Shown here: one piece after another, positions 17,415-25,296 of the stretch
Numbering within the stretch: the stretch's first letter is position 1
Layout: each line of letters opens with the position of its first letter
Assembly: GCF_000422725.1 (NCBI RefSeq)
Contig: NZ_KE383911.1
Span: 239,152-303,151 of the forward strand
Direction of reading: 5' to 3'
DNA length: 64,000 nucleotides
From: Flavobacterium subsaxonicum WB 4.1-42 = DSM 21790
GTDB taxonomy: Bacteria > Bacteroidota > Bacteroidia > Flavobacteriales > Flavobacteriaceae
The notes under the pieces: model-generated
What the model was told of the DNA's origin: nothing
The model's input: the letters and a program-made list of their open reading frames with translations, nothing else
The model's database searches: none
Translations under genes and position numbers: made by a program

Positions 17415-18341
17415 TTATCTTCTTGGATGATAAGTATTTAGCACCTGGTTTAAAAACTTACGGTCCAGGTGCATATAAATCTCTGTTGTAGTGATAGATT
17501 CGTGCCCCAGCATAAGCTGTATAGAACGCAAATCGGCACCGTTTTCGAGCAGGTGGGTAGCAAACGAGTGCCTAAAGGTGTGCGGACTAATAACCTTGTT
17601 TAAATTAATGGCCTTTGCCAGGTCTTTAATTATGGTAAATACCATAGCGCGGGTTAGGCCACTGCCCCTTCGGTTTAAAAACAGGGTATCTTCGTGGCCC
17701 TTTTTTATTGTAAGGGTGCTACGCGCCTCTTTAATATATAGTGTAATGTATTTTTGGGTAAAGCTGCCAATGGGCACAAAGCGCTGTTTATTGCCCTTGC
17801 CGGTAATTTTTACAAAGCCCTCATCAAAATACAGGTCGGATAACTTTAAGGTGGTAAGTTCAGATACCCGCAGGCCGCAACTGTATAATGTTTCCAGCAT
17901 AGTACGGTTGCGCTGCCTTAAACCTTGGGCCTGATTGTCTTCTTTTTCGGTAGTAACAAGGTCTATGGCGGCAATAAGGCGGTCAATTTCGTCGGTTGAT
18001 AACGTATCGGGCAGTTTTCTGCCAATTTTTGGCACCTCAATTAGCTCCATTGGGGTATCTTTTCGGTAATCTTCGAAGATTAAAAAGTTAAAAAAACTCT
18101 TAAGGCCCGAAATTAACCGTGCCCGTGAACGCGGATTTAGCTCGCCCGCAACGTGGTAAATAAACTGCTGGATAATTTCTTCGTCTATTTTTAACGGAGA
18201 AATTTCCATATTGTTAAGTTGCAGATAATCAGTTAGCCTTTGCACATCAAAAGCATAATTTGTTACCGAATTGGCTGCCAGCCCACGCTCTATCTTTAGG
18301 TAGGTTTTGTAGTCGTTTACTATTTTAACCCAACTTTTCAT
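17415..18341 (-). CDS. xerD: Site-specific tyrosine recombinase XerD
   Basis: 308 residues with the N-terminal SAM-like DNA-binding domain (to about 100) and the catalytic domain. The active-site set is complete: R158 (SCGLRVSEL), H254 and R257 (HTFRHSFATH), H280 (LGHESITTT) and nucleophile Y289 (EIYMHLD); 'KITGKGNKQRFVPI' supplies the beta-hairpin Lys. XerD resolves chromosome dimers at dif. The length and the HTFRHSFATHLLENGADLRS block fit the housekeeping protein rather than a mobile-element integrase. It is transcribed divergently from the porin-like genes. Confidence 0.93.
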   Translation of the reverse strand: MKSWVKIVNDYKTYLKIERGLAANSVTNYAFDVQRLTDYLQLNNMEISPLKIDEEIIQQFIYHVAGELNPRSRARLISGLKSFFNFLIFEDYRKDTPMELIEVPKIGRKLPDTLSTDEIDRLIAAIDLVTTEKEDNQAQGLRQRNRTMLETLYSCGLRVSELTTLKLSDLYFDEGFVKITGKGNKQRFVPIGSFTQKYITLYIKEARSTLTIKKGHEDTLFLNRRGSGLTRAMVFTIIKDLAKAINLNKVISPHTFRHSFATHLLENGADLRSIQLMLGHESITTTEIYMHLDRKFLNQVLNTYHPRR

Positions 18342-18398
18342 ACGGTTAAAGTTATGTGAATTAAGAAATCTTTGATAATGGTGCCAATGTTAATCATA

Positions 18399-18406
18399 TA
18401 ATTTTG
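18399..18406 (+). promoter_or_regulatory. -7 box of the first beta-barrel gene
   Basis: TAATTTTG, a full TAnnTTTG match, 29 bases before the ATG. A TTTG at 18371-18374 lies 24 bases upstream, slightly farther than usual for a -33 element. Confidence 0.6.
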
Positions 18407-18435
18407 AACCTACAAAACTAAAACTTAATAAAAAG

Positions 18436-19056
18436 ATGAAACTATTTAAATTATTATCAGTTGGTGCACTTATGTTAGGAACTGTAGCAGTATCTAACGC
18501 ACAGGAAGACGCAAGCAACGCCGACTCTATGGCGGTTAGCTTTGGTGTAAAAGGTGGTGTTAACTTTGCAACACTTAATGGGGATATAGAAAGCCCAGAT
18601 TCGAGAACAAGCTTTCACGTAGGTGTATTGGCTGAGTTTCCAATAGCAGAGATATTCTCTATACAGGCAGAGGCTTTATATTCTGGCCAGGGTGCAGAAT
18701 TTGACTTTGAAGGCAGCGATGGCGATAAGGCAGAGCTGCAGTTAGATTACATTAACGTACCGGTACTTGCTAAATTTTACCTTTTTGAAGGCTTTAGTAT
18801 AGAGGCAGGTCCGCAGTTTAGCTTTTTGCTAAATGACGAGATTGACTTTAATCCTAACTCTAACAGTGGCGACTCTCCAACTCCGTTTAGAGACAGCTTA
18901 AAAACATTTGAAGTAGGTGTTGCCGGTGGTGTAACCTTCCAGACTGCTATGGGCTTATTTGCTACAGCACGTTACAACCAGGGTATAACTGATATTGCTG
19001 ACGATATTAACGTACAAAACTCTGTTTTCCAACTTGGTGTTGGTTACAAGTTTTAA
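18436..19056 (+). CDS. Outer-membrane beta-barrel protein (porin family), copy 1
   Basis: 206 residues: signal peptide MKLFKLLSVGALMLGTVAVSNAQ, then an eight-stranded OmpX/OmpA-like barrel. Diagnostic strands are FGVKGGVNFATLNGD, FHVGVLAEFPIAEIFSIQAEALYSGQGAE, LDYINVPVLAKFYLFEGFSIEAGPQFSFLL and a C-terminal VFQLGVGYKF ending in Phe for Bam recognition. It belongs to the outer-membrane barrel type 2 group common in Flavobacteriaceae. Function is unknown; likely structural or adhesive rather than a pore, given eight strands. It is the first of three tandem paralogues and has its own promoter and terminator. Confidence 0.9.
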   Translation: MKLFKLLSVGALMLGTVAVSNAQEDASNADSMAVSFGVKGGVNFATLNGDIESPDSRTSFHVGVLAEFPIAEIFSIQAEALYSGQGAEFDFEGSDGDKAELQLDYINVPVLAKFYLFEGFSIEAGPQFSFLLNDEIDFNPNSNSGDSPTPFRDSLKTFEVGVAGGVTFQTAMGLFATARYNQGITDIADDINVQNSVFQLGVGYKF

Positions 19057-19087
19057 TACCTTCAATAAAAAACCTAAGTAAAAGTAT

Positions 19088-19120
19088 AAACCTCCTGCAC
19101 ATTGTGAAGGAGGTTTTGTT
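19088..19120 (+). terminator. Terminator of beta-barrel copy 1
   Basis: AAACCTCCT (19088-19096) pairs with AGGAGGTTT (19108-19116), followed by TGTTATTT, 30 bases after the stop codon. Confidence 0.8.
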
Positions 19121-19259
19121 ATTTAAAAGCAGTAAGGTAGGCCTGACTATTTGTAAAGGTCATTATTTAATTCGCCTTCTAAAACATTACAAATCAACCA
19201 TAAGCCATCTTTATAGTTAAAGTCGAATTAAATTATGCAGTATTAATACTACTTTTCTT

Positions 19260-19267
19260 TAATTTTG
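19260..19267 (+). promoter_or_regulatory. -7 box of beta-barrel copy 2
   Basis: TAATTTTG, full match to TAnnTTTG, 21 bases before the ATG at 19289. It also shows that an in-frame ATG at 19265 overlaps the promoter and is not the start. Confidence 0.65.
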
Positions 19268-19288
19268 CCCGTAAACCAGTACACCTGC

Positions 19289-19819
19289 ATGAAAAAAATA
19301 CTACTTACTGCCCTGCTGATTTTAGGGGGCTTTAGCGCCCAGGCACAATGGGGAATTAAAGGAGGATTAAACTTTGCCAACCTTAAAGGCGATGGCGATG
19401 GTAACCTAAACGTTCTTACCCAATTTCATATAGGCGCAGTTTACGAAATATCTGTTATAGACCCGTTTTCTATACAGCCCGAGCTTTTATACTCTGTACA
19501 GGGTGCCAAGGTTAAAGGCACGTATGGCGATGATATTAAGCTTAATTATTTTAGCGTACCCGTTATGGCCAAGATATACCTTACTGATGGCTTTAATATA
19601 CACGGCGGCCCGCAGTTTGGTATGCTGCTTAGCGAAAGCGACAGTTTTAGCCCGTACAACAGCAAAACATTTGATTTTGGTTTTGCCGGCGGCCTTGAGT
19701 TTTTTGTAACTGATGGCCTGTTTATACAAGGCAGGTACTATGGCGGCACCAACAAAATATCGGGCAATACCGATCTTAAAAATACAACCGTGCAGCTTTC
19801 TTTAGGCTACATGTTTTAA
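19289..19819 (+). CDS. Outer-membrane beta-barrel protein (porin family), copy 2
   Basis: 176 residues from the ATG at 19289 (MKKILLTALLILGGFSAQAQ signal). The barrel blocks match copy 1: WGIKGGLNFANLKGDGDG, FHIGAVYEISVIDPFSIQPELLYSVQGAK, LNYFSVPVMAKIYLTDGFNIHGGPQFGMLL, and the end VQLSLGYMF. The strand pattern and spacing show a recent gene-family duplication. The gene has its own promoter and runs into copy 3 after 29 bases, so copies 2 and 3 form an operon. No pore constriction or ligand site can be recognised. Confidence 0.9.
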   Translation: MKKILLTALLILGGFSAQAQWGIKGGLNFANLKGDGDGNLNVLTQFHIGAVYEISVIDPFSIQPELLYSVQGAKVKGTYGDDIKLNYFSVPVMAKIYLTDGFNIHGGPQFGMLLSESDSFSPYNSKTFDFGFAGGLEFFVTDGLFIQGRYYGGTNKISGNTDLKNTTVQLSLGYMF

Positions 19820-19848
19820 TTTGTAAACCAACTTAAACTTAAATAAAA

Positions 19849-20397
19849 ATGAAGAAGATTTTTTTATTAGCAGTATTGTTTGCAAGCAGCTTTGCAGTGC
19901 AGGCACAAGGCATAGACTTTGGTATTAAGGCCGGAGCCAACTTTGCTAAATTTAACGGCGATATAGACAGCGATGGTATTACTAACTTTCATGCCGGTGC
20001 TGTAGTAGAACTTAACCTTGTACCAATGTTTTCTGTACAGGCAGAGGGTTTATTTAACTCTGTAGGTGGTAAAGCTAAATACGATGCCGATGGCGTTATT
20101 GGTGTAGCCGAAGATATTAACCTGGATTATATATCTGTACCTGTTATGGCTAAATTTTATTTATTACCAGACAGGTTAAGCCTTATGGCAGGGCCGCAGT
20201 TCTCGTTTTTAGTTAGCGATGCCGAAGAAGCTTTTGATACTAAAACTTTTGATATGGCTGCTGCAGGTGGTGTAGAACTTAAAATTATTGCAGGCCTTTT
20301 TGCCCAGGCACGTTATACTATTGGACTTACCGATGTTTATGATGAAATAGATTCTAAAAACGCGGTGTTCCAGTTATCAGTAGGATACTTTTTCTAA
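19849..20397 (+). CDS. Outer-membrane beta-barrel protein (porin family), copy 3
   Basis: 182 residues with signal MKKIFLLAVLFASSFAVQAQ and the same eight-strand barrel: FGIKAGANFAKFNGDIDS, FHAGAVVELNLVPMFSVQAEGLFNS, LDYISVPVMAKFYLLPDRLSLMAGPQFSFLV and terminal VFQLSVGYFF. It is closest in signal peptide and first strand to copy 2. It is the last of the tandem trio, followed by a strong terminator. Such tandem expansion of small barrels is common in this family and may provide surface variation. Confidence 0.9.
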   Translation: MKKIFLLAVLFASSFAVQAQGIDFGIKAGANFAKFNGDIDSDGITNFHAGAVVELNLVPMFSVQAEGLFNSVGGKAKYDADGVIGVAEDINLDYISVPVMAKFYLLPDRLSLMAGPQFSFLVSDAEEAFDTKTFDMAAAGGVELKIIAGLFAQARYTIGLTDVYDEIDSKNAVFQLSVGYFF

Positions 20398-20416
20398 AAT
20401 TTTTGATAAAATAATA

Positions 20417-20455
20417 AAAACCGGTTTATCTTTTAGGTAATACCGGTTTTTTTAT
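20417..20455 (+). terminator. Terminator of beta-barrel copies 2-3
   Basis: AAAACCGGTTTA pairs with TACCGGTTTT across an 11-base loop and is followed by a T run to 20453. Confidence 0.85.
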
Positions 20456-20534
20456 GGCTCTAAATGTTAAAATTACTATTAAACAACATACGGGGCGTAC
20501 ACCTATTAATTACATTTACCTAAAATAAGCATAC

Positions 20535-20957
20535 ATGAATATTATTATTATAAACGGCCCCAACCTTAACCTTCTTGGCAAACGCGAACCCGAAATTTAT
20601 GGTGGCCGCAGCTTTGAAGATTACTTTGCGCAGCTACAGCTAAAATTCCCCGGGGTTAAGCTGTCGTACTACCAGAGCAATGTAGAGGGCGAGCTTATAA
20701 ACCAAATACACAAGGCCGGCTACGAGCTGGATGGTATTATACTAAATGCCGGTGCTTACACCCATACATCAGTAGCCATTGGTGATGCCATAAAGGCCGT
20801 ACCTGCACCCGTTGTAGAGGTACATATATCTAACACCTTTTCTCGCGAAACCTACAGGCACCAAAGCTTTATATCGCCGGTATCGGCGGGGGTTATTATT
20901 GGCTTCGGGCTAAAAAGCTACGAGCTGGCACTACAATCTTTTATATTAGAATTATAA
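20535..20957 (+). CDS. aroQ: 3-dehydroquinate dehydratase, type II
   Basis: 140 residues, the normal length of the dodecameric type II enzyme of the shikimate pathway (3-dehydroquinate to 3-dehydroshikimate). Signatures: N-terminal INGPNLNLLGKREPEIYG with catalytic Y22, 'LNAGAYTHTS' with N71, and 'VEVHISNTFSRE' with H97. The stop codon shares one base with the ATG of the following DUF5686 gene (TAATG), so the two are translationally coupled although their functions look unrelated. Confidence 0.97.
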   Translation: MNIIIINGPNLNLLGKREPEIYGGRSFEDYFAQLQLKFPGVKLSYYQSNVEGELINQIHKAGYELDGIILNAGAYTHTSVAIGDAIKAVPAPVVEVHISNTFSRETYRHQSFISPVSAGVIIGFGLKSYELALQSFILEL

Positions 20958-23437
20958 TGAAATACGCTGCTGTTGTCCTGTTATTTTTAATGAGCATTAC
21001 TGCCATTGCGCAGGTATCGGGTAAGGTTACCGGCCCCAAAGGAGAGCCTGTGCCCTATGCATCGGTTATTGTTGCAGGCACGTACAACGGCACATCATCC
21101 AACGCCGAAGGAGAGTACACCCTTAATGTAAAAACCAGGGGCATGTACACTATTATAGTACAATCTTTAGGCTATAAAACTTTTGAGGCTACTACCGATG
21201 TTACCAGGCTTCCGTACACGTTAAACGTTACTATGGAAGAAGAAAGCTATAAGCTGGACGAGGTGGTGGTATCTAACAAAGATAACCCGGCTAACGACAT
21301 TATTAAAAAAACCATAGGCAGCCGCAAGGCCAATTCGGCTAAAACGGCAAAATTCACAGCCGATTTTTATTCTAAAGGTTTATTCAGGATTAAAGATGTA
21401 CCCAAAAAATTCCTGTGGTTTAAGGTGGGCAACCTGCAAAGCGTTTTAGACCCTTCGGGCAGTGGCGTTTTGTATTTATCTGAAACGGTATCGCAAATAA
21501 AATCGCAAAAGCCCGATGATTTACAGGAAACCATTATAGCCTCTAAAGTTAGCGGCAGCGATAACGGCTACAGCTTTAACAACGCAGCCGCAGCCGATTT
21601 CGACTTTTACGAAAATTACATTCCGTTTGAGGTTAATGCCGTATCGCCCATTGCCGATAATGCCTTTAGCTATTACAACTACACGCTGGAGAGTACTTTT
21701 TATGATGTAAACAAAAACCTTGTAAACAAAATAAAAGTCACCCCAAAGCGAGAAAGCGAACCTGCCTTTAACGGCTACGTATATATAGTAGAAAATTCGT
21801 GGCAACTGTATGCCGTCAGCCTGTCTATAACCGGTAAAAAAATTAAGCAGGATTTGCTTAACACCCTGCTTATACAACAAAACTTTGGCTACAATGCTAA
21901 AGAACAGCTATGGTCTAAAAACGTACAAACCCTGGATTTTGAAGCCAGCCTTTTTGGTGCGGGCCTATCAGGCAGGTTCTCGTATGTGTACAGCAACTAC
22001 AACTTTAACCCGGCGTTCGATAAAAAAACGTTTGGCAACGAGGTGCTTCGGTTTGAGCCCGAAGCCAACAAAAAACCGGTTAGCTACTGGAAACAGGAAC
22101 GCCCTATACCCCTTACGGCCGAAGAACGCAACGACTACACTAAAAAAGACAGTATAGAGCTGGTTATTAACACCAAGGCCTATAAAGATTCTATCGATAA
22201 AAAAAACAACCGTTTTTCGTACTTCTCTCCCATAATTGGCTATAATTATAATAACAGCTACGAAAACTGGACGTTGAGCTACACGGGCATCATCAAAAAA
22301 CTGGGCTTCAATACCGTGCAGGCGTATACCTTTGCACCTTCGTTTTACTTTACAAAGCGTAGCGAAGATAACACCGCGTATACTACTATAGGTACCGACC
22401 TTAACTATGGTTTTGCCGAGAAGCGCTTTAGGATGACGGGGACCATTTCGAGGAAATTCAACAATTTTACCTACCGCATTATTACCCTTACGGGAGGTAC
22501 CGCCATAGAGCAGTTTAATACCGAGAACCCTATAAACAGGATTGTTAACTCAATAAGTACCCTTTTCTTTAAGGATAACTACATGAAGCTATACGACAAC
22601 CAGTTTGTGCGTTTAAGCTACCAGGAAGAACCCGTTAACGGCGTGTACCTGTTTGGTACTTTTGAGTATACCCGTAAGCGATCGTTGTTTAACAACACGG
22701 CCTTCTCGACCCTTAAAGATGCTTACGACCCGTATTTTTCTAACAACCCGCTGTTGCCGTATGATTATGATGCGCCGGCTTTCCAGCAGCACAACATGCT
22801 TAAGGCATCGGTGGCAACCAGCTTTTTCTTTGGGCAAAAATACCAGACACGCCCTAACGGCAAGTTTATAATAGAGGAGACAAAATTCCCTAAGCTGTTT
22901 CTTAAATACGAGAAAGGTTTTGCATCGAGCGTAGACGATTATAATTTTGACCATCTGTCGGCGCGTGTAACCTACGATGCTACTTTTGGCAACGCCGGTA
23001 ACCTGGGCATGAGCTTTAGGGGCGGTACGTTTTTAAACAGTGGCGATAAAATAGCATTTACAGACTACAGGCATTTTAACGGCAACCAAACCTATGTGGG
23101 CCGATCTGAGCGCTACCTTAATGTATTTAACCTGCTGCCGTATTACACCCACAGCACCAGCGATAAATATTTTGAAGCCCACGCCGAACATAACTTTAAT
23201 GGCTTTTTAACCAACAGCATACCGCTTATAAACCAGCTGGACTATCATTTGGTTTTAGGCGCCCACCTGCTTTCTATTCCGGAGCGCAACCCTTACACCG
23301 AATTTAGCGTTGGCCTTGATAACTTAGGCTGGGGTAAATTCAGGTTCCTGAGAATTGATTATGTACGTTCTTACGAGAGCGGTTTCCGTAGCCAGGGTAT
23401 TATCTTTGGCTTGACTTTCCTGGATATTTTGGAATAG
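20957..23437 (+). CDS. DUF5686 outer-membrane protein with carboxypeptidase-like N-terminal domain, copy 1
   Basis: 826 residues. After the signal peptide (MKYAAVVLLFLMSITAIAQ) comes a carboxypeptidase-regulatory-like domain (VSGKVTGPKGEPVPYASVIVAG ... SLGYKTFEATTD) and then the large DUF5686 region ('IIKKTIGSRKANS', 'FTADFYSKGLFRIKDVPKK', 'YLSETVSQI', 'YYNYTLESTF') ending as a beta-barrel. The family is restricted to Bacteroidota and its role is unknown. The layout resembles a TonB-dependent receptor without the plug. It is translationally coupled to aroQ and has a close paralogue at 26457-28934. Confidence 0.88.
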   Translation: MKYAAVVLLFLMSITAIAQVSGKVTGPKGEPVPYASVIVAGTYNGTSSNAEGEYTLNVKTRGMYTIIVQSLGYKTFEATTDVTRLPYTLNVTMEEESYKLDEVVVSNKDNPANDIIKKTIGSRKANSAKTAKFTADFYSKGLFRIKDVPKKFLWFKVGNLQSVLDPSGSGVLYLSETVSQIKSQKPDDLQETIIASKVSGSDNGYSFNNAAAADFDFYENYIPFEVNAVSPIADNAFSYYNYTLESTFYDVNKNLVNKIKVTPKRESEPAFNGYVYIVENSWQLYAVSLSITGKKIKQDLLNTLLIQQNFGYNAKEQLWSKNVQTLDFEASLFGAGLSGRFSYVYSNYNFNPAFDKKTFGNEVLRFEPEANKKPVSYWKQERPIPLTAEERNDYTKKDSIELVINTKAYKDSIDKKNNRFSYFSPIIGYNYNNSYENWTLSYTGIIKKLGFNTVQAYTFAPSFYFTKRSEDNTAYTTIGTDLNYGFAEKRFRMTGTISRKFNNFTYRIITLTGGTAIEQFNTENPINRIVNSISTLFFKDNYMKLYDNQFVRLSYQEEPVNGVYLFGTFEYTRKRSLFNNTAFSTLKDAYDPYFSNNPLLPYDYDAPAFQQHNMLKASVATSFFFGQKYQTRPNGKFIIEETKFPKLFLKYEKGFASSVDDYNFDHLSARVTYDATFGNAGNLGMSFRGGTFLNSGDKIAFTDYRHFNGNQTYVGRSERYLNVFNLLPYYTHSTSDKYFEAHAEHNFNGFLTNSIPLINQLDYHLVLGAHLLSIPERNPYTEFSVGLDNLGWGKFRFLRIDYVRSYESGFRSQGIIFGLTFLDILE

Positions 23438-23444
23438 TTTTTTG

Positions 23445-23545
23445 GTTAGGCGTTATGGGTTTCGGGTTTGGAGTTGTGGGTTTGGAGTTAAGGGTTATTC
23501 CACAGAGATGCACGGAGTGATCTCAGAGATTCACAGAGAAATATA
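23445..23545. repeat. Low-complexity island after DUF5686 copy 1
   Basis: A run of GGGTTTCGGGTTTGGAG-type words is followed by TTCCACAGAGATGCACGGAG and TCAGAGATTCACAGAG. The first half is the same 'GGGTTT-GAGTT' dialect as 62691-62815. No ORF or terminator stem was found here. The 185-base gap ends at the convergent toxin gene. Confidence 0.55.
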
Positions 23546-23622
23546 GTTTTTGCTTTGCAAGAGGTCATAGAGCTGTATGGAAAATTCAAAGATATTCTTC
23601 CTGAACATTAGAGTAGTTTTTC

Positions 23623-23901
23623 CTAAAATTTATGATTACTCTGATTGAAAATAATATCTATAACATTAATAATGTTACCATCCAGTTTATAAATTAATGA
23701 AGTATGCTCGTTAATTATGCAACGATGCAAGTTTACTATTTTAGAAGAAGGGCATATATAATTATATTGGGATATCTTTTCGATAAGTTCCTTTACCTGA
23801 TTCTCAAATCTAAGAACTATATCTAAATTCCATTTTTCAAAAATTTGTTCGATAACTTCCAAATAATTAACTTGGGCATTGCCCGACCAAAACACATCCA
23901 T
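23623..23901 (-). CDS. RelE/ParE-superfamily toxin
   Basis: 92 residues with the ParE/RelE pattern: an N-terminal beta strand 'VFWSGNAQVNYLEVIEQIFEKW' with two helices, then 'VKELIEKISQYNYICPSS', and a C-terminal sheet 'CIINEHTSLIYKLDGNIINVIDIIF' in which the R/K-x-Y and I-I-x-V-I-D-I-I-F strands are typical. It probably cleaves ribosome-bound mRNA or targets gyrase; the two cannot be separated by eye. Its ATG overlaps the antitoxin stop (TAATG). Base composition is more A+T-rich than the neighbours, as often seen in acquired toxin-antitoxin modules. Confidence 0.8.
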   Translation of the reverse strand: MDVFWSGNAQVNYLEVIEQIFEKWNLDIVLRFENQVKELIEKISQYNYICPSSKIVNLHRCIINEHTSLIYKLDGNIINVIDIIFNQSNHKF

Positions 23902-24137
23902 TATCGATCTTTTAAACTTTGAATTTTTGCTTTAACAGATTGCATTACTTCAGAATGACTTATAACATTTCCATTTTTAACATCGTCCAAACCTCTTTCA
24001 ATAGATTGCTTTTGTTTATCGGAAAGCGATAGGTACCAATCAGCAGTATCCTCAACTGTTATAAAATCAAAATTTTTGATCAATTCCAGAAAAAACGACA
24101 ACTTGTTGTCGTTAATATTTATGACCAGCTGTTTCAT
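23901..24137 (-). CDS. Antitoxin of the RelE/ParE-type pair
   Basis: 78 residues from the ATG at 24137 (MKQLVININDNKLSFFLELIKNFDFI); an upstream ATG at 24170 would add 11 residues with no homology value. It has a short N-terminal beta strand, two helices around 'TADWYLSLSDKQKQSIERGLDDVKNG', and a C-terminal amphipathic helix (HSEVMQSVKAKIQSLKDR) likely to wrap the toxin. The 'L-S-x-x-x-x-x-S-I-x-x-G-L-x-D-x-x-x-G' stretch is common in Bacteroidota antitoxins. It comes first in the operon and probably represses it. Confidence 0.78.
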   Translation of the reverse strand: MKQLVININDNKLSFFLELIKNFDFITVEDTADWYLSLSDKQKQSIERGLDDVKNGNVISHSEVMQSVKAKIQSLKDR

Positions 24138-24188
24138 AATTATATGATTTTGTAGTATAACGATATTCAAAGATAATATTTATATAAA

Positions 24189-24473
24189 CTACTTCTTCTT
24201 TCTTATTAATGGTTTTTTATTGCGCAAAACACTGCCCCTAAAATCTTCAAGGGGTTCTTTTTGGCGGATGCGTTCAAAATCTTCCCAGGTGGCGCAAAGC
24301 ATGTTGTAGCTCTCGCCATCAATTATAATAGGCAGGGTAACGGTTTCTATACCGGTAAAGTCTTCGTTTAAAAAGTCGGCTACATCATCTACGGCATAAA
24401 ACCATTCTTTATCAAACTGTATTTTATTGATGGTAGCCTCTTTGCGTATCATTGCTTCGGTAATCTTTTTCAT
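24189..24473 (-). CDS. Small protein, possibly BRO/antirepressor-like
   Basis: 94 residues from the ATG at 24473; a start at 24524 would run through the preceding hairpin. The block IQFDKEWFYAVDDVADFLNEDF recalls the start of BRO-N/antirepressor domains ('W-F-x-x-x-D-V-x-x-x-L'), but the rest of that domain is missing. The C-terminus is very basic (LRNKKPLIRKKK), suggesting nucleic-acid contact. The gene lies 51 bases upstream of the antitoxin on the same strand and might be part of that module. Function is unknown. Confidence 0.55.
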   Translation of the reverse strand: MKKITEAMIRKEATINKIQFDKEWFYAVDDVADFLNEDFTGIETVTLPIIIDGESYNMLCATWEDFERIRQKEPLEDFRGSVLRNKKPLIRKKK

Positions 24474-24492
24474 GGCTTGTAGTAAAAAAATA

Positions 24493-24533
24493 AAACCAAA
24501 GATAGGCAAAGTACAATGCACCATCTTTGGTTT
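24493..24533 (-). terminator. Terminator displaced from the cytochrome b gene
   Basis: AAACCAAAGAT (24523-24533 on the minus strand) pairs with ATCTTTGGTTT (24493-24503), followed on the minus strand by TATTTTTTT. The 161-base MITE-like element separates it from the cytochrome b stop codon. Confidence 0.75.
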
Positions 24534-24549
24534 ATAAAATATTTAGTAA

Positions 24550-24710
24550 TGAACTCATCTTGACTTTTTTAATTGGCTGCAAAATGGTCTTTTTGCTCCA
24601 TATTTTACCTGTTTTATTACTCCGTAGCGCTGCTATGCAGTGCAAAAAAGCCAAAATCTGTACAAAAACTCTTATTTTTCGCTTCAATCAAAAATGTCAA
24701 GACGAGTTCA
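24550..24710. mobile_element. MITE-like element with 21-bp terminal inverted repeats
   Basis: Ends match in inverted orientation at 19 of 21 positions: 24550-24570 (TGAACTCATCTTGACTTTTT...) against the complement of 24690-24710 (TGAACTCGTCTTGACATTTT...). The 161-base interior has no ORF. The right end lies four bases after the cytochrome b stop codon. A direct target duplication is not evident. It could be a transposase-dependent miniature element or the remnant of an insertion sequence. Confidence 0.6.
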
Positions 24711-24714
24711 ATGC

Positions 24715-25284
24715 CTACGGCCTGTCGCCGCTAATTATTTTAGAAATAATGCCACGGTCTTTAGTGCCATCGGCAATAATAACCCCAATAAGGTGTACCG
24801 CTATAAATGTTACCATATAGTATAACGACAGTTTATGGATCTCTTCGCTAATATCGTGAATGCTCTCGGGTCCGAATTCAATAATCAGTCCTGTACCCAG
24901 CGATACCGCAACCAGAATATAAAATATAACATACACCCACGCCTTAAATTTATTATACCCCGACACTGCCTTAAACGGGCTGGGGAATGCCTGCCCCTGT
25001 ACATAAGTAATTACGCAGCGCACCACAAAAAGGCCGGTAAGCACATAGCCCGCAATGGTATGGGTGTGCCACATTGGGCGGCGCACTTTTTTGCCAATAG
25101 TACCGGCAAGGTCTTTATCTATACTAACACCATCTTCGGCAAGGCCATCCTGAATAATACCGCCTATGTGGTTTTTATTCATCCACCCAAGGCGCAGCAA
25201 CACCGTTAATAAAAGGTATAAAAAAGTAAAAGCTATAGCCCAGTGTATAAGCCTGCTGGCAAGGTTAAAACGTTTATCTCTCAT
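24715..25284 (-). CDS. Cytochrome b561-type membrane protein
   Basis: 189 residues with four predicted membrane helices (about 12-32, 70-95, 110-132 and 150-172). Possible haem-ligand histidines lie in the helices: H14 (SRLIHWAIAF), H73/H75 (MWHTHTIAGYVL) and H163 (FIAVHLIGVI). This is the cytochrome b/Ni-hydrogenase b-type fold that passes electrons between the quinone pool and a periplasmic partner. No dehydrogenase or hydrogenase subunit is nearby. It begins 12 bases after the CDF transporter stop codon, so the two form an operon. Confidence 0.85.
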   Translation of the reverse strand: MRDKRFNLASRLIHWAIAFTFLYLLLTVLLRLGWMNKNHIGGIIQDGLAEDGVSIDKDLAGTIGKKVRRPMWHTHTIAGYVLTGLFVVRCVITYVQGQAFPSPFKAVSGYNKFKAWVYVIFYILVAVSLGTGLIIEFGPESIHDISEEIHKLSLYYMVTFIAVHLIGVIIADGTKDRGIISKIISGDRP

Positions 25285-25296
25285 AATAAAGTATGG

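Noticed and set aside
17415..18341. Integrase of a mobile element
   Set aside because: Sequence and length fit housekeeping XerD; no att-like repeats or cargo genes flank it.
24189..24473. Phage antirepressor implying a prophage
   Set aside because: Only a short BRO-like stretch is present and no other phage gene is nearby, so at most a domain remnant.
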